A stretch of DNA of 64,000 nt from Heterobasidion occidentale. Its lineage: Eukaryota; Basidiomycota; Agaricomycetes; Russulales; Bondarzewiaceae. A program made the translations under genes and the position numbers. Positions within the stretch are counted from its first letter, which is position 1. Each line of letters starts with the position of its first letter. The DNA is taken from the NCBI GenBank assembly GCA_039111635.1, contig JBCAQO010000004.1:558001-622000 (forward strand), written 5' to 3'. Under the pieces are notes generated by a model, which saw only the letters and a list, made by a program, of their open reading frames with translations, was not told the DNA's origin and did not search any database. This document shows positions 1 through 11,289 of the stretch, one piece after another.

Positions 1-800
1 TGAACATTCCCCCAATCAAGACCACCTCGCCGTCATGCCACACAGACTGCTCAGCCCGAGTCAGACCATCCCTCGCCCCTCCACCGCCTGCGGCGCCTGC
101 TCTCCATGGCCTCTCCTGCTCCCATTGGAGACACATAGGCGGCCCCTTGGCATCCGGCGCTGCGCGCGGCCGAGCGGCAAGTTCTCCCGCTCGATGCCGT
201 GCGTTCAACTCCACCACCACCCGTCCGTCTTGCGTGGCTACGCGTTCTGCGCGACGCAGCTTAGGACTTGAACCAGGCTGCCGTATGTGTGGCGGTACAG
301 TCCCGCACGCGCGCACATGTCGAAGCAAAGCGCGGTCGTGCTTGTCCGTCCCAGGATGGCAGCGACAAGTGCCATACATGAAGAGCCTGTCGTATGCATG
401 GATCAGTGCCCGTCGGAGGAACCGGTGGACGCGCGGGGGGTCTTGCGTGGAGTATGTCGTACCATACGAGTGCGGTGACCGTGGTAGTGCGATTCGATGC
501 GTGATTCGCAGGGAGCTCGGACGACGGGAAAACGGAGGGTGCGCGGCGGGCGTCGTGCAGCCTTGCCCGCGGACAAGAGGGGCGCGGAAGTAGATCGACA
601 ATGCATGGTGGCAAGCAGACCTACAGAGCGGTCGCTTTCTTTTTTATTATTTTTCTATTAGAATCTTTATGTTGGGGGAGGGCGAGATCAATGTACACTT
701 TTGCATTGTCCGATCCGGGTGTTGACTTGCTAAATGACTGACTCGGAGATGAGTGACTCGGTGCGTGCGGTGTGCGACTCGATGGACCGACGGCGCATAA
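1..800 (+). repeat. Inverted fragment of the 6-14 kb repeat unit (R block)
   Basis: Read on the plus strand, this segment matches the minus strand of about 12.25-13.0 kb. Shared landmarks include the run 'ctccaccgcctgcggcg', the segment 'gcgacgcagcttaggactt' (near 255 and 12710) and the 'aaagcgaccgctc' / AT-rich edge near 610-690. The edge is followed by the gactgactc-type motif seen at the same place in the other copies (about 735-765, 7140-7190 and 12205-12245). Identity is patchy, so this is an old copy. The short ORFs inside it look incidental. The left part may continue outside the window. Confidence 0.65.
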
Positions 801-1588
801 TAGAGGAGAGTCAGAAAAAAAACCTTCCGCTTGGCACTTGCCGCGTCGCCGCGACGAGGTCCGACGTCAGCGTCACTTCCTCCGCCGGCGTCCGCCGGGG
901 CCCGGGACACCCCTTTCCACATCCAAGCGTCCCGCTCAATCTCGCACCAAGCCTCCAAACCTCCAAACCCACCGGCGCGGTCGACTCATTTCCTTTTTTT
1001 TTCTTAGCGCGTACATCCACTTTGATTCCGATGTACAGATCTGAATCCCGCGGCGAGTCGGCGGCTGGTTCAACACACATACACAGCCTTCCGTGCGGCG
1101 TGGATCCACATATCCACATATACTTCTCGTATATATGTATGTATACATGTACGTCCATGCACACACAAGTAGGCGTACAGGTATATATGCATGTATACCA
1201 TACCATATGTACGTATCATGTCCCCGCGCATACCAACGCCTGACGAGTGACTCGAGCCGCCATCACATCCGTAAAAAAGAAAAAGAAACAGAAACAGAAA
1301 CAGAAAAATGCACATATTATATATACACGCAGCGTGTACGTCGAGATCCGCGAGGCGGCAAAAACAGAGGAGCGACGGCGGTCATGGTGTCGGTAAAACG
1401 AAGCGTGTTCATTAGGACCGTACACGGCCAGGTCGAACAAGAGTCAGTCGAGCAGTATGGAACAAGAAAGAACCGACGATCGAAAAAATAGAAAAATAGC
1501 AAACGCAAACGCAAACGCAAACGCAAACGTGAAAAGAAAGTGAACACGACAAAGAGGTATGTATGCATAGCAGAGTCCACCAAGCCTC
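800..1588. other. Intergenic, low-complexity DNA downstream of the transcription factor
   Basis: I see no convincing gene. There is an (aaacgc)n hexanucleotide tandem run at about 1501-1529, a gaaaca-rich run at about 1280-1308 and TA/TG-rich stretches near 1110-1210. The ORFs crossing these runs (for example RLRLRL-type reading frames) are products of the repeats. Confidence 0.6.
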
Positions 1589-4500
1589 CTACGCCCGCGA
1601 CTCGCCCCGCTCGCCCACCCCGCCCGCGCCCCGCCTCAGCGACACCGCCGGCATCGGCAGCCCCAGCCCCAGCTCCAGCCCAAACCCGCTCCCCACCGTC
1701 CCCGGCGCGCTCATCCGCCGCCCGCGCTCCGCAAGCCGCAACTGATGATGCTGCGTCCCCGCGTCCGCGCCCACGCCCGCGAGCGGGTACCCACCCTTCC
1801 CCCGCACCGCCATCCCCACCGGCGGCGGCCCCATCGTCGCCCCATTACCTCCGCTGCCAAACCCAAACTCCCCGTCCTCCCCGTCGTCGAGCGCGCTCTC
1901 GCCCTCGCCATATCCCATCCGCGCCGCCCGCTTCGAGTATTCCGGTCCGAGCGTCTGCGACGGCAGCCGCTTGAACGACGGCCGCGCCACGTCCTCCCCG
2001 ACGACGACGCCGCCGCCACCGCCGCCGAGCCCATGCCCCAACGGGGGAAGCAGTTGCTGATGCTGATGCTGATGCTGATGTTGTTGCTGATGCTGCTGCT
2101 GCTGATGTTGAGGTTGATGTTGCAGGTGTGCATGATGACGATGAAGCTGTTGCGACCCAGGATGCGGCGACGCCGACGCGCTCAGGCTCCCGCTCTGCCC
2201 CGACCCCGACCCCAACCCCGACCCCGCACCCGCACCCGCACCCGGCCCAAACACATGCGCCAAACTCGACCCCACGCTCGACGTGCTGCTCGGCCTGCTC
2301 ATCTCCATCGCCTGCACCGCCTGCATCTGCTGCATCTGCGCTTGCTGCATCTGCGCCGGCTGTTGCTGCTGCTGTTGCTGCTGTCGCTGCATCGTCGATA
2401 TCAGCGCCTGCGGTACCTGCACGGGCACGGGCACGGGCACGGGCATCGGCATCGGCACGGGCACGGGCAACGCCAGCCCTCCCGCGACCGCAGCGCCGCG
2501 CCCCGGACTCGCACTCCCGCTCTTGCTCTTCTTCCCCTCGGACCCGCCCACCGAGCCCGCCACCGAACCCGCCACCGACGCCGACCCAGACCCGGACCCA
2601 GACCCAGAACTCGACCTCGAATCCAGAGGCGCCGCCGCCGCCGCCGTACCCCGCCGCCTCGGCACGAGGTTCAGCGTCAACGGCGTCCGCCGCGCCAACA
2701 CCGCCTGCTCGTAGCTCCGCAGGTCCTCGGGATGATGCAGCGTCCTCAAACCCCCTATGGCTCCATCCCCCGCGCCAGCGTCGGGCGTCTTCACGCTCGG
2801 CAGGCTCGCGACGCGCGTCAGCCCGCGCTCGCGCTTCGGACTCCGCCCGTTGCCCATGTACCCTGCGCCTCCTCCGCCGCCTCCGCCGTCCGGCGCGGCG
2901 TGCGCGAGGCCGTTGGCGCCCGCGGTGGGCGTGACGAGCCCCGGGCCGGTGAGCGGGCTCCGCATGTACTGCTTCCACATCTCGCGCAGCTCCTTCAAGT
3001 TCCCCGGCGTCGGCCCCCCGTTCCCGTCCCCGTCCGCGTCTCCCTCCCCCTCCCCACCTCTGCCTCCGCCTCCGCCTCCATCCCCGCCCCCGTCCCCGTC
3101 CCCGTCGGCTCCGTCTCTGGCTCCGTCTCCTGCTCTGCTGCTGGCCGAGGCACCCGGCACGTCGAGCACGCCCTCAAAGAACGGCGCGCCCTGGCTCAGG
3201 CCCGCGAGCACCGCAGGGTCGTCGAGCGACATGAGCCCAAACGCGCTCGAGAACCCGCCCTCGCCCTCGTGCGGGTGGCCGTGGTGGTGGCCGTGCGCGC
3301 GGTAGCCTCCGTCCGCGTGCTGCTGGTGGTCGTGAGCGTGAGAGTGCGTCGACGAGGACGAGGACGCGGGCCGCCCGTCCGAGTCTGCGTACCCGCCTCC
3401 TCCGCCTCCCCCTGCGAGCCCGTACTGATGGTGCCGGTGCTGGTGATGCGGGTCGCGCGGATCATGTTGTTGTTGTTGTTGTTGTTGTTGCAGATGCCCA
3501 CGATGCGCGAGCGGGTGGCCGTAATCGTAATCGTGCATCCCGATCCCAGGCAGCGGGAGGTGCACGCTGCTCGACGCGGCCGACGACGGCTGCGAGCGGC
3601 TCGGGGCGCTCCCGCTCTGGCTGTGCGCCGCGACGCTCCCGTCGTCGCTCGCGAGCGACAGCGACCCGCGGCGGTGGCCCTGGTGCTCGTGCTCGTGCAG
3701 CTCAAACTGAAACGGAAAGTTGCCGTTCGCCGGGGGATGCGCGTGCGGCGCGTGCGTGGGCCCGTAGTCGTGCGAGGCGTAGTGCGCGTAGCCGTCTCTG
3801 TACGGCGCGGGCTGTGTGGCACGGAGCGCGGCGCAAGGCGGGAACCGTCAGTACCTAGGACTCTTTTGGCCACGGAATACGTGGATGTCCACAACTGCAG
3901 TCAATCGCGACGAACGCACCTTGTCGTTCACGCCCGGGTTCGACGGCGGAAAGGCCATGCCGTCCGACGGCAGGGTATAGTCGACGCCGGCGTCTCGCGA
4001 GCCGTACGCGCCGTACCTCTGCTGTTGTTGCTGTTGCTGCTGTTGAGGATCCATGTAGAGGCTCGGGATTCCCCTCGCGGCCGACGAGGACGAGGCGGAG
4101 CGCGAGAGCATCTCGGCCTGTTGGCGGTACCGCGCGGCGTAGTCCGCGGTGCTGTCAAACGACTCGCGCGAGGCCGAGGCGGAGCCCGAGCCCAGCAAGT
4201 ACGGCTCTAGCGAGTTGGGCGGATACCCCTGTTGTTGTTGTTGCTGCTGCTGCTGCTGGGCCGACGAAGAGGCAAAATTGTATTGCGGGTTGTACAGCTG
4301 CGAGGGTGGCGGGGGTAGGGTCGGGGCGGCGGAGGAGCCCATGAGAAAAGTGTCGGAGAGGCGGTAGCCGGGGGGCACGGTCGGGAGGGGGCCGAGGGAA
4401 GAGGAGAGGGTGGGGTCGTTGAGGGAGAGACCCGAGTAGGGGTTGTTGGGGCCGATGCTGGCGGGGACACCGGTAGATGAGTTGTTGGGACCTGGGCGAG

Positions 4501-5330
4501 CGGGATGGCCGGGACCTTGCGGAGCGGTTTGGCGGTGAAACTTGACGTAGGTGCAGCGGCACTTTCGGTGTATGCATTTGGCTGCAAAAGGGGGGAGGGG
4601 CGACGGAAGCGGGAGGGGCCGTTGGCGCACGCGGCGAAAGCGGAATATGATATTCGGACAAGCGAGAGGGGGGTCGAAGCGAAAGAAGGGGGAGAAAGCG
4701 AACGGGTGAGTCAGTAAGCGAAGGGCGGAAGAGGATATAGGGGAGCGAAGGGCGGGTGATGGATGATGAATGATGATAAGGAGAAAAGGGTGCTGACAAC
4801 AAGGGTTTGCGCCGTCGCAGGGGAGGCTGGACTGGACGCATTGGTCGCAGGCCTGCTTTGACGTGGTGGCGCGGCAGGCGGCGGCAGCGCCCTTGCGGCG
4901 GTTGGGTGCGGAAGTGACGAGGGGTTTTTCGTTTGCGTGGCATTTGTTGACGTGCCGAGAAAGGAGGTCGCTGGAGGCAAAAATGAAAGGAGATTTGGGA
5001 AAGGCGGTGGAGAATGGAGAAGTGAGTACGGAGAAAAGAGAGGACGAAAATGGATGCGCTTACCTGCGTGCAAATTGGTCGCCGCAGTGCTGACACTTGT
5101 ATGGGCGATCGCCGGTGTCTGGGGAGCGGAAGAGGGGTGAGCAAGAGTCGAGCGGAGCGCCGAGCGACGAAGGAGCGGATGCGGGGGCGGGGGCTCCAAC
5201 GGAAGAGGAGGCCCCACGGCGACGGAGCGACGAGGGGGGAAGAAGGCTCACGAGAGCGCATGTGTCGGGCGACATGCTGGGGCCTGGTGAAAGTGGCCTG
5301 GCAGACGGGGCACTTGTGGTCTCCGGCCAT
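1589..5330 (-). CDS. C2H2 plus Zn2Cys6 transcription factor, five exons, 1063 aa
   Basis: Proposed exons are 5330-5252, 5118-5064, 4970-4798, 4581-3920 and 3811-1589; all phases close to one frame ending in TAG. The N-terminus has a C2H2 finger (C7, C10, H23, H27) followed by the linker TGDRPYKC and a second finger with the FARRSDLL helix. Residues about 86-112 form a fungal Zn2Cys6 cluster (C-x2-C-x6-C-x5-C-x2-C-x6-C) whose last cysteines lie across an intron. This C2H2 plus Zn2Cys6 pairing is known from fungal regulators such as Cmr1 and Pig1. The remainder is low-complexity Q, G, S and H-rich sequence with one ordered-looking stretch (LKELREMWKQYMRSPL) near 3000. The third intron uses a less common GTCAGC donor, but it is needed to restore the cluster. 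An in-frame ATG at 5486 could give a longer N-terminus; 5330 is preferred because the finger starts at once. It is probably nuclear and DNA-binding; target genes are unknown. Confidence 0.85.
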
Positions 5331-6079
5331 TGCGAGGATGATGTTGTTGGCGGCGGTGTCGGGGACGGGGAGAACGACGACGACGGGGGTGGATGTTGTG
5401 CGTGTGTGTCGGGTCGTGGAGTGGAGAAAGCAGGTGGCCGGCGGGGCGATCTGAGGGCAGTCCCGTCCCCTAGCCGTGGGAACCATGATGTCACCGCCGG
5501 GGTTAGGGTCCGCTCCATCACACCATCGTCGCCGCTGACGTCACCAGCACACTCCTTTCGCACACAAACAACCTTTCCCAGAACTCCTTCCACCAGCGCC
5601 TCACATGACCCGCCGCACTCATCGACGGCAACCGCTCGTTCATCTCGGTCTCTCTCCGTCGGCCCCGCCGCGTCTATTGCCTTCGTGCCGGAAACGTGTC
5701 ATGCGCGCCTTCGCCGCTCGCTACGCCCCACGTGCGCGCGACGCACCCCCTCCCGACGTCATCACCAGCGTCTTCCCCGCACCTTTTGTCCCCCCGACGA
5801 ACATCCCGCCCTATTCATATCCGTCCCCCTATCCCTGCGGCACACCGCCGCACACGGCCAGCCCCGTTGCCCGCGCTTGCACACAGACATGCGCCCTCGT
5901 GCCCTGCGAAGCCGTGCGACCCTGTGCTTCTCTGCCAACGACAATGACGTCAGGCGAGATCCCGATTGGCGCGAGCGATGATGCAAGCCCACGAGGTCGT
6001 GGAGGCCGCCACTCGCACCGCCCCCACCTCTGCTTCTTCCTGCCGCATCTGCACGCCCTCCTGCCCGATCCATCTCCCC
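5331..6079. other. Upstream region of the transcription factor gene
   Basis: This is GC-rich and holds long but unsupported ORFs on both strands, which is common in such sequence. I see no domain, no spliced gene and no repeat match. It probably contains the promoter and leader of the minus-strand transcription factor. No clear TATA box is visible. Confidence 0.4.
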
Positions 6080-7205
6080 ATCAGAATCCAACTGCACCGC
6101 GATCTCCCCCAGATCCGTCACTCCAAAGATCGCCCGCACCCCGATACTCCCACTCGACCGCCCCCACCGCACCCCACCGCACCGCACCCACGAACAGAAT
6201 GCCCTTCGCGTGCATCGCCTCCAACGACGAGATCGTGCACCGAGCACCCGAGACCGTCCGTGTCCGCGTACGGGGAGTCACCGCGCCCAGTCCAGAGCGC
6301 ACGCGACCGCGAGCTGACGTCGAGGCTGCGCCCTCGACCCCGCATCTGCGCCCCCCCCTAGCCATGCATGTGCGTGCTCATCGACGCAAGTCCTTCGCAG
6401 GAAACACAAGAACAGCTTGCGATGCGCAGATCGCCGCGCAGCCTGCACAGGTGCAGCTCAACACCGCCGCTACCTTCCGCACAGGCCCTCCATCTCGATG
6501 CCGCGGCGCACTCACGCTGGCTTCCCACCCCGCACAGGTGCTCGAGCGCGGCAGGTGAGACGACCCGTCTCCGACCTTGACTGCTCATCCGCGCGGCGGG
6601 TGTTCGGCGGTCGTTCACCCTGGCCCCGCCTCGATCGTCTGGGGCCCGCGCGGACGTGCGCGCCCAGACGATGTCCGTGCGACGCAGCACGCAGCCAAGT
6701 CGCGGGCGGAGGTGCCGGGGACAAGCCACGCTCATTCGACGCGCTCGTCCCTCGCTCTCTGCAGCTCCGACGTCAATGTGTGCAACATGCATGCTCTCGC
6801 CGCCGCGCCGCAAGCCTATCGCGCGCGCGCCGGCGCTGGAGCCTGCTCAGACTTGGTCGACATCCTTGATCAGTCCGCAGAGCGGTTCACTGCACACCGC
6901 GCGCGTGCGACAGGCCATGCAACTCAGTGGAACATCTCAGTTCGCCAGTAGCAGTCTTCCGGAGGGAGGAGGACGCGCTGGCGGTTGGCGTGCCCGCACC
7001 CCTGTTGTGCAGCCGGAGATTTCCGGCTCTGAGCGCACGATCTAGACACGACACGCGCGACGGGGCGAATCCATGATCGCCATCGCCGCGACTCGACGCG
7101 CCTTCCTTTCCTGCCTCACAGCACAATTGAGTCGCACACGCACCCAGTCAGTCATCAACTCAGTCACTCAGTCACTCAGTCATTCAACGCCGCACAGATG
7201 GATCA
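6080..7205 (-). repeat. S block of repeat unit C
   Basis: Homologous to 11290-12255. Shared stretches include 'gcaccgcgatctcccccagat' (6110 and 11330), the 'ggtgctcgagcgcggcaggtga' / 'agtgctcgggcgcagcaggtga' region (6535 and 11670), 'gactgctcatccgcgcgg' and the agtcactcagtc-type end. It lies at the promoter-distal end of the unit whose promoter is at 8.9 kb. No protein was recognised in either strand; the short conserved minus-strand string DLGEIAV occurs in both copies. Confidence 0.65.
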
Positions 7206-8330
7206 ACGCAAAAAAATCATATCGATCGCGTCCTCCCCCCACCTGCGAGATCCTATCCTGACAACAAAGAAGAAACCAGGAAAGCGACCGCTCCGTACAA
7301 GATCAGCTTGCCCGTCTCTCACCCGCCGATGAAGCCACACGACGCCCGCCGCCCTCCCGTCGTCCAAGCTAACTGCGAATCGCACATCCAGCCGCACTAC
7401 CCCGCTCCCTTGAGTCGTACGCGACGGCATACTAGATGCGAGCTCATTCGCTCAGTGTTCGACCCCCGCACGTCCATGGGTCCATCCGACCCGCACTGCT
7501 CTATGCGTCCGATAGTCTCTTTGTGGGTCCACAGATCGGGCCTGCATTCCCGGCTGGAAAAACACGGTCCACCAACCCGCCGCGCAGCACAGCGCGCGCG
7601 CGCGCGCTGTACTGTACCGCCGCATGTACGGCAGTCTGACGAGATATTAAGCGCAGTCGCGCGGGAGGTGTAGGCAGACGAGGCGCATGGGGGGTGTGGT
7701 GTTTGGGTACCCTGCGTCGAGGGGCAGAAACCGCGCGTCGGCGGCGCGCCGCGCCGCGATGCCAAGGGGCCGTCTACGTGTGTGGAATGGGCCGTGCAGA
7801 CGCCGTGGAGAGCAGGGGCCGCGGGCTGTGGAGGGGCGAACAGCTCTTGTGGCATGGCGGCGAGGCTGCTTTGATTGGGGGAACGTTTAGGGTGGGAGAC
7901 GGACCCCTGGCAGACGAGCCGTCGGCACCGCCGTATTTGCCGACCCCACGGCGGTGGACGCGCGTTGCGCTGCCATAGGGAGGAACTGACGTTGCATCAC
8001 GCTCCAGCATCGCCGTGCTCGTGTTGACGCGCACTGAGATGGTGGATAGACGTGCCATATCGCTTTTCATCGCAGACGGTGGGGCGGGCTTCGCAGGCAT
8101 CGTGCGATGCCTGCCAGTGAGAGGGAGGGGACCGACATCGGATACTCTGGACGTCTGTCTCCTCGATCCACGCGTTCTGCATCTGCTCTAGTGCAGCACG
8201 TCGCACTTGCGAGACCGAGTCAGAGGGCCGATTGAATCCTCTTCACGTCTGTCTCGTCGCTGCGCGCGTCCAGGGTCTTTCATGAGTCTGCGCGACGGAC
8301 TGTGCCAGCTGAGTCCGATTCCCCTTCCAG
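7206..8330 (-). repeat. R block of repeat unit C
   Basis: Matches 9270-10320 and 12260-13440 and, inverted, 1-800. All copies open on the low-coordinate side with an AT-rich edge and 'gcgaccgctccgtac'-like sequence and end near 'cctcttcacgtctg'. On the minus strand the copies share fragments such as VHRRGVGKYGGAD and ARLSTISVR, but the frames are broken differently in each copy, so coding cannot be claimed. It lies downstream of the QASTDI locus in transcription order. Confidence 0.7.
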
Positions 8331-8376
8331 GAATCCAGGATCGATGCTCTGCTACCCATGGCTGTGTAACCAGGCC

Positions 8377-8796
8377 ACTGCAATAATCGACAAGTAAGTA
8401 GGAGACCAGCTATTTATAAGACATCACTTACGTTGATTCGGAGCATTGCTGACCTTTTCCCAGTTGCAATACGAACGAGCGCATGTCTACACATCTCTAG
8501 CTCGTTTTCCAACCGCCTCTCGTACCCGTAAACGGTTCATGCACACGCTGTCAGGCATGCACTGGCCGTCCGCGTGTCGTCTTCGACCGTCCCCGTGGGT
8601 CCTCTCCGGCGCGCGTTGCTTGACTCTGCCTTGAGGCGTGAGCAGTCCGGGAACATCTGTCGCGGAGAAATAATGTCTGTGCTCGCTTGTGTGTAGAACG
8701 GCGCTGGTCTCGCACACGTGCGGGGCTACATGACGAGAGGATGAGCGATGGCACAGCGCGAGGCGTCGACGGGCGGACATACGTTGTGTAAGCCAT
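8377..8796 (-). other. QASTDI-family locus 1 (spliced short locus, frame not maintained)
   Basis: The layout matches the loci at 10.7 and 13.8 kb: TATA box, about 95 nt leader, ATG at 8796, a very short first exon (8796-8783), a 57-nt intron (8782-8726, GTATGT...TGTAG), then exon 2 containing the conserved QASTDI coding string near 8690-8670. A second conserved intron (8431-8378, GTAAGT...TTGCAG) follows. Exon 1 is 14 nt here against 15 nt in the other two, so the ATG is out of frame with QASTDI unless another start or splice is used. The QASTDI frame itself is open to a stop at 8537. Function is unknown; it may be coding or a conserved non-coding transcript. Confidence 0.4.
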
Positions 8797-8888
8797 CAAA
8801 GTGCGATGTGAATGTTATGAGCGTGTTGCTATGACGAGTGGATGAGGGTAAGAAGGCTGGAAGGACAAGCTGTGGGGATCTCAAGGGG

Positions 8889-8979
8889 TATTTATATCAT
8901 GCTCGAGGGCCAAACTCAGCCACACGAATAAGCATCGGGCGCCGCATTGTGGACAATCATGCCACATCCTTTTGTCCAC
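8889..8979 (-). promoter_or_regulatory. Promoter of QASTDI locus 1: inverted repeat plus TATA box
   Basis: On the minus strand there is a 6-bp inverted repeat GTGGAC...GTCCAC (8949-8979) enclosing an ATGTGGCAT core, then 51 nt later ATATAAATA (8897-8889), about 95 nt before the ATG. The same arrangement and spacing recur at 10.9 and 13.9 kb, so it was probably copied with the unit and kept. Confidence 0.6.
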
Positions 8980-9269
8980 CGGATGCCGTGCATGTGGTGA
9001 AGCGGTCGCTGCGGGATCTGGATCATGAAGTGGACGCACGCTCGGTGTTGGATGTGTGTGTCGAACTGGCAGGGAGGCGAGTCGACTCGACATAGGGTTT
9101 GGAGCCTTAGATTGGAGGCGGAGGCGCGGTGTCGCCCTGGAAGGGGCAAGTGCGCTCTTGGAGCATTCTTTCGTCATCATGCGCATCGCACCGTCGGGCC
9201 ATGGAGGATCACACACGCTGAACGCGCTCACCTCCAACGCAGTCACTCAACAAGCCAACACCAAAATCG
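8980..9269. other. Spacer between repeat units C and B
   Basis: No gene seen. It contains a weak copy of the sequence found upstream of the other two promoters and ends at the AT-rich edge of the next R block. Confidence 0.4.
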
Positions 9270-10320
9270 GTCACACAAAAGTATATCGATTCCCCCTCCC
9301 CAACTTAGAGACCCTAACAATATAAAAAAGAACAGCGGCCACTCCGTAAATCCGCCTGCCATCGTGCATTGTCGCCCCGCTTCAGCACCCTTCATGTGCG
9401 GAGGCGGTGGTAGGTCGGCCTGCCACGAGGCATTGTCGCCCGCTTCAGTACCCCTTTCATGCGCGGGCGCGGCGGTATGTCCGCCTGCCATCTGGCATTA
9501 TCGCCCCGCTTCCGCACCCCTTTCATGCGCGGGCGCGGCCGCACGACGCCCGCCGCGCGCGCTGCGTGTTCCCGGCCGCCGGGCTGCCTGCGAATCCCAT
9601 ATTCAACCGCACTACGTAGGCGCGAGCCATTCGCTGGGTGTCCGACGGCCACGCGACGACGGTGGCAGTTATCGTGCGCTGCTGTATGCGCCCAATAGGC
9701 TCCTCGCGGGTCCACAGATCGGGCCTGCGTTCGCGGCAGAAAGCGCCGCGATGCCAAGGGGCCGTCTTGGTGCGTAGAATGGGAGGTACAGACGCTTTTG
9801 AGGGCAGGCGCCACAGGTGGGGGAGGGGCGCGGGCTGTATCGTTCGTGTGGCATGGCTGCGAGGCGGGCCCTATCGAAGGAGAGAACATGCAGGGTGGGA
9901 GACGCGCCCCCGGAGGAGGAGCTGTCGGCACCGCCGTATTTGCCGACTCCACGGCGGTGGACGCGCGGTGCGCGGCCAGAGGGAGGAACGGGCGTCGCAT
10001 CATGTTCCGGTATCGCCGGCCTTGCCTTTATGCGCACAGAGATGGTGGATAGACGCGTCGTTGCACTCCTCATCGCCGACGGAGGGGCGGGCGGCGCGGG
10101 TGCCGTGCGATTCCGGCGAGGGAGAGGGAGGGGGCCGACATCAGATCCTCTGGCCGTCTGTCTCTTCGATCCACGCGTCCCCTATGTGCCATCCCGCCAC
10201 CAGGGGAATTTCGACGCGGCGCAGGCAGTCGTGTCGGGAGGAAGAAGATGGATTAGATCCTCTTCACGTCTGCCTCGTCGCCGCGCGCGGCCAGGGTGCT
10301 CCAGAAAACCGCACACTTAA
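9270..10320 (-). repeat. R block of repeat unit B
   Basis: Homologous to 7206-8330 and 12260-13440. It shares the AT-rich edge, 'gggtccacagatcgggcctgcgttc' type sequence, 'aaggggccgtct', 'gccgactccacggcggtgga' and the terminal 'gatcctcttcacgtctg'. Unlike units A and C, this unit has no recognisable S block beyond it. No domain was recognised. Confidence 0.7.
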
Positions 10321-10576
10321 CCGTGTCAGCCGCCACCGGTAACCAGGCCACTGCAAGAATCGACAGGTAAGCGAAAGGCCAGCGATCTGGAAGACATCAC
10401 TTACGCTGATTGCGATGTTGTCGAGCTTTGCCAAGGTGCCATGAGCGAGCATACAAAGCTGCCCACATAGTGTGTTGCCCAGCAGACGCCGCTCGTGTCC
10501 GGAAAAGGTGCATTGGCTCCCTGAGACACATGCACGAGGCGTCGGCGTGCTCGTTGCTTGACTCTGCCTTGAGGCG

Positions 10577-10735
10577 TCAGCAGACCGGGCACGTCGGTCG
10601 CGGAGAAGTAATGTCTGTGCTCGCTTGTGCGTTGAACGGCGGTGGTCCCACATATGTGCGGGGCTGCAGGAAGGGATGATGAGAGACGGCACGGCGTGAG
10701 GCCTCGACGAATGGACATACGTTGTTTAAGGTCAT
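10577..10735 (-). CDS. QASTDI-family short gene 2, about 33 aa
   Basis: Exon 1 is 10735-10721 (ATG plus four codons), the intron is 10720-10664 (57 nt, GTATGT...CTGCAG) and exon 2 is 10663-10577 ending in TGA. The spliced frame keeps QASTDI in the middle of the peptide (MTLNN then PRTYVG...QASTDITSPR). A second conserved intron with the same sequence as in the sister loci lies further down (donor GTAAGTGATGTC near 10404, acceptor TTGCAG near 10351), so the transcript is probably longer than this reading frame. No family known to me matches. No signal peptide or membrane segment is visible. It could be a micropeptide, the start of a longer protein by alternative splicing, or an RNA gene. Confidence 0.45.
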   Translation of the reverse strand: MTLNNVCPFVEASRRAVSHHPFLQPRTYVGPPPFNAQASTDITSPRPTCPVC

Positions 10736-10832
10736 CGAAACGCGATATCAATGTGGTGAGTGTTTGGTTATGATGAGTGGATGAGGGTTGGAGGGTTGGA
10801 AGTGTTGTGAGGAGAAGGGGGATTGCAGGGGT

Positions 10833-10922
10833 TTATTTATACGATCCTCGAGGGCCAGCCCGCCACACGGATAAGCGATGCGCGCCGCATTGTGGACTCT
10901 CATGCCACATTCTTTTGTCCAC
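10833..10922 (-). promoter_or_regulatory. Promoter of QASTDI gene 2
   Basis: The inverted repeat GTGGAC...GTCCAC is at 10892-10922 with the same 31-bp span as the sister copies, and TATAAATAA is at 10841-10833, about 98 nt before the ATG. The flanking 'gctcatccac' leader sequence is also shared. Confidence 0.6.
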
Positions 10923-11289
10923 CTCTCTAAGGCACGACCAGGCTACCACACGGCGCAGTTGTCACTCGCCCCGCCCCAGCCAATTGTCTATGGCTCATAC
11001 GTTGCAGAAATCCGGGGCGTCGTGCCGGCGTGGGGCAAGGCCTGCTATATGCCGTCGAGATAGGCGGTCGCCGTTTCCGAGGATTCTGTGACAAGCATGC
11101 CTATACTTTGCAGCTGCGTGACGCGGCATGCTCACTCTCGCGGGCACCGAAGACGGTCGTGGAGTGGGATCTGAGTCGAGTTTCTTGGACGTGAGTAACG
11201 TCGTGCTCACCAAGCGGGATAGGCCGAGCGGGCTTTGAAGAACCACGGCGCATTTTCGTCGGAGTCGTTACGGGCGGGCAAGCCGAAGG
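10923..11289. other. Upstream flank of unit B promoter
   Basis: Part of it (about 10985-11175) is similar to 14060-14280, upstream of the unit A promoter, so the duplicated unit includes several hundred bases of upstream DNA. No gene seen. Confidence 0.45.

Noticed and set aside
2128..3305. Other long plus-strand ORFs in the same area
   Set aside because: They are also shadows of the minus-strand Q/G/S-rich exons.
1745..4210. An 821-aa plus-strand ORF
   Set aside because: It is the antisense of the transcription factor exons; high GC opens several frames. The R- and H-rich translation has no domain.
5097..6558. Two overlapping plus-strand ORFs of about 300 aa
   Set aside because: The first overlaps the zinc-finger exons in antisense and both are S/P/R-rich with no motif.
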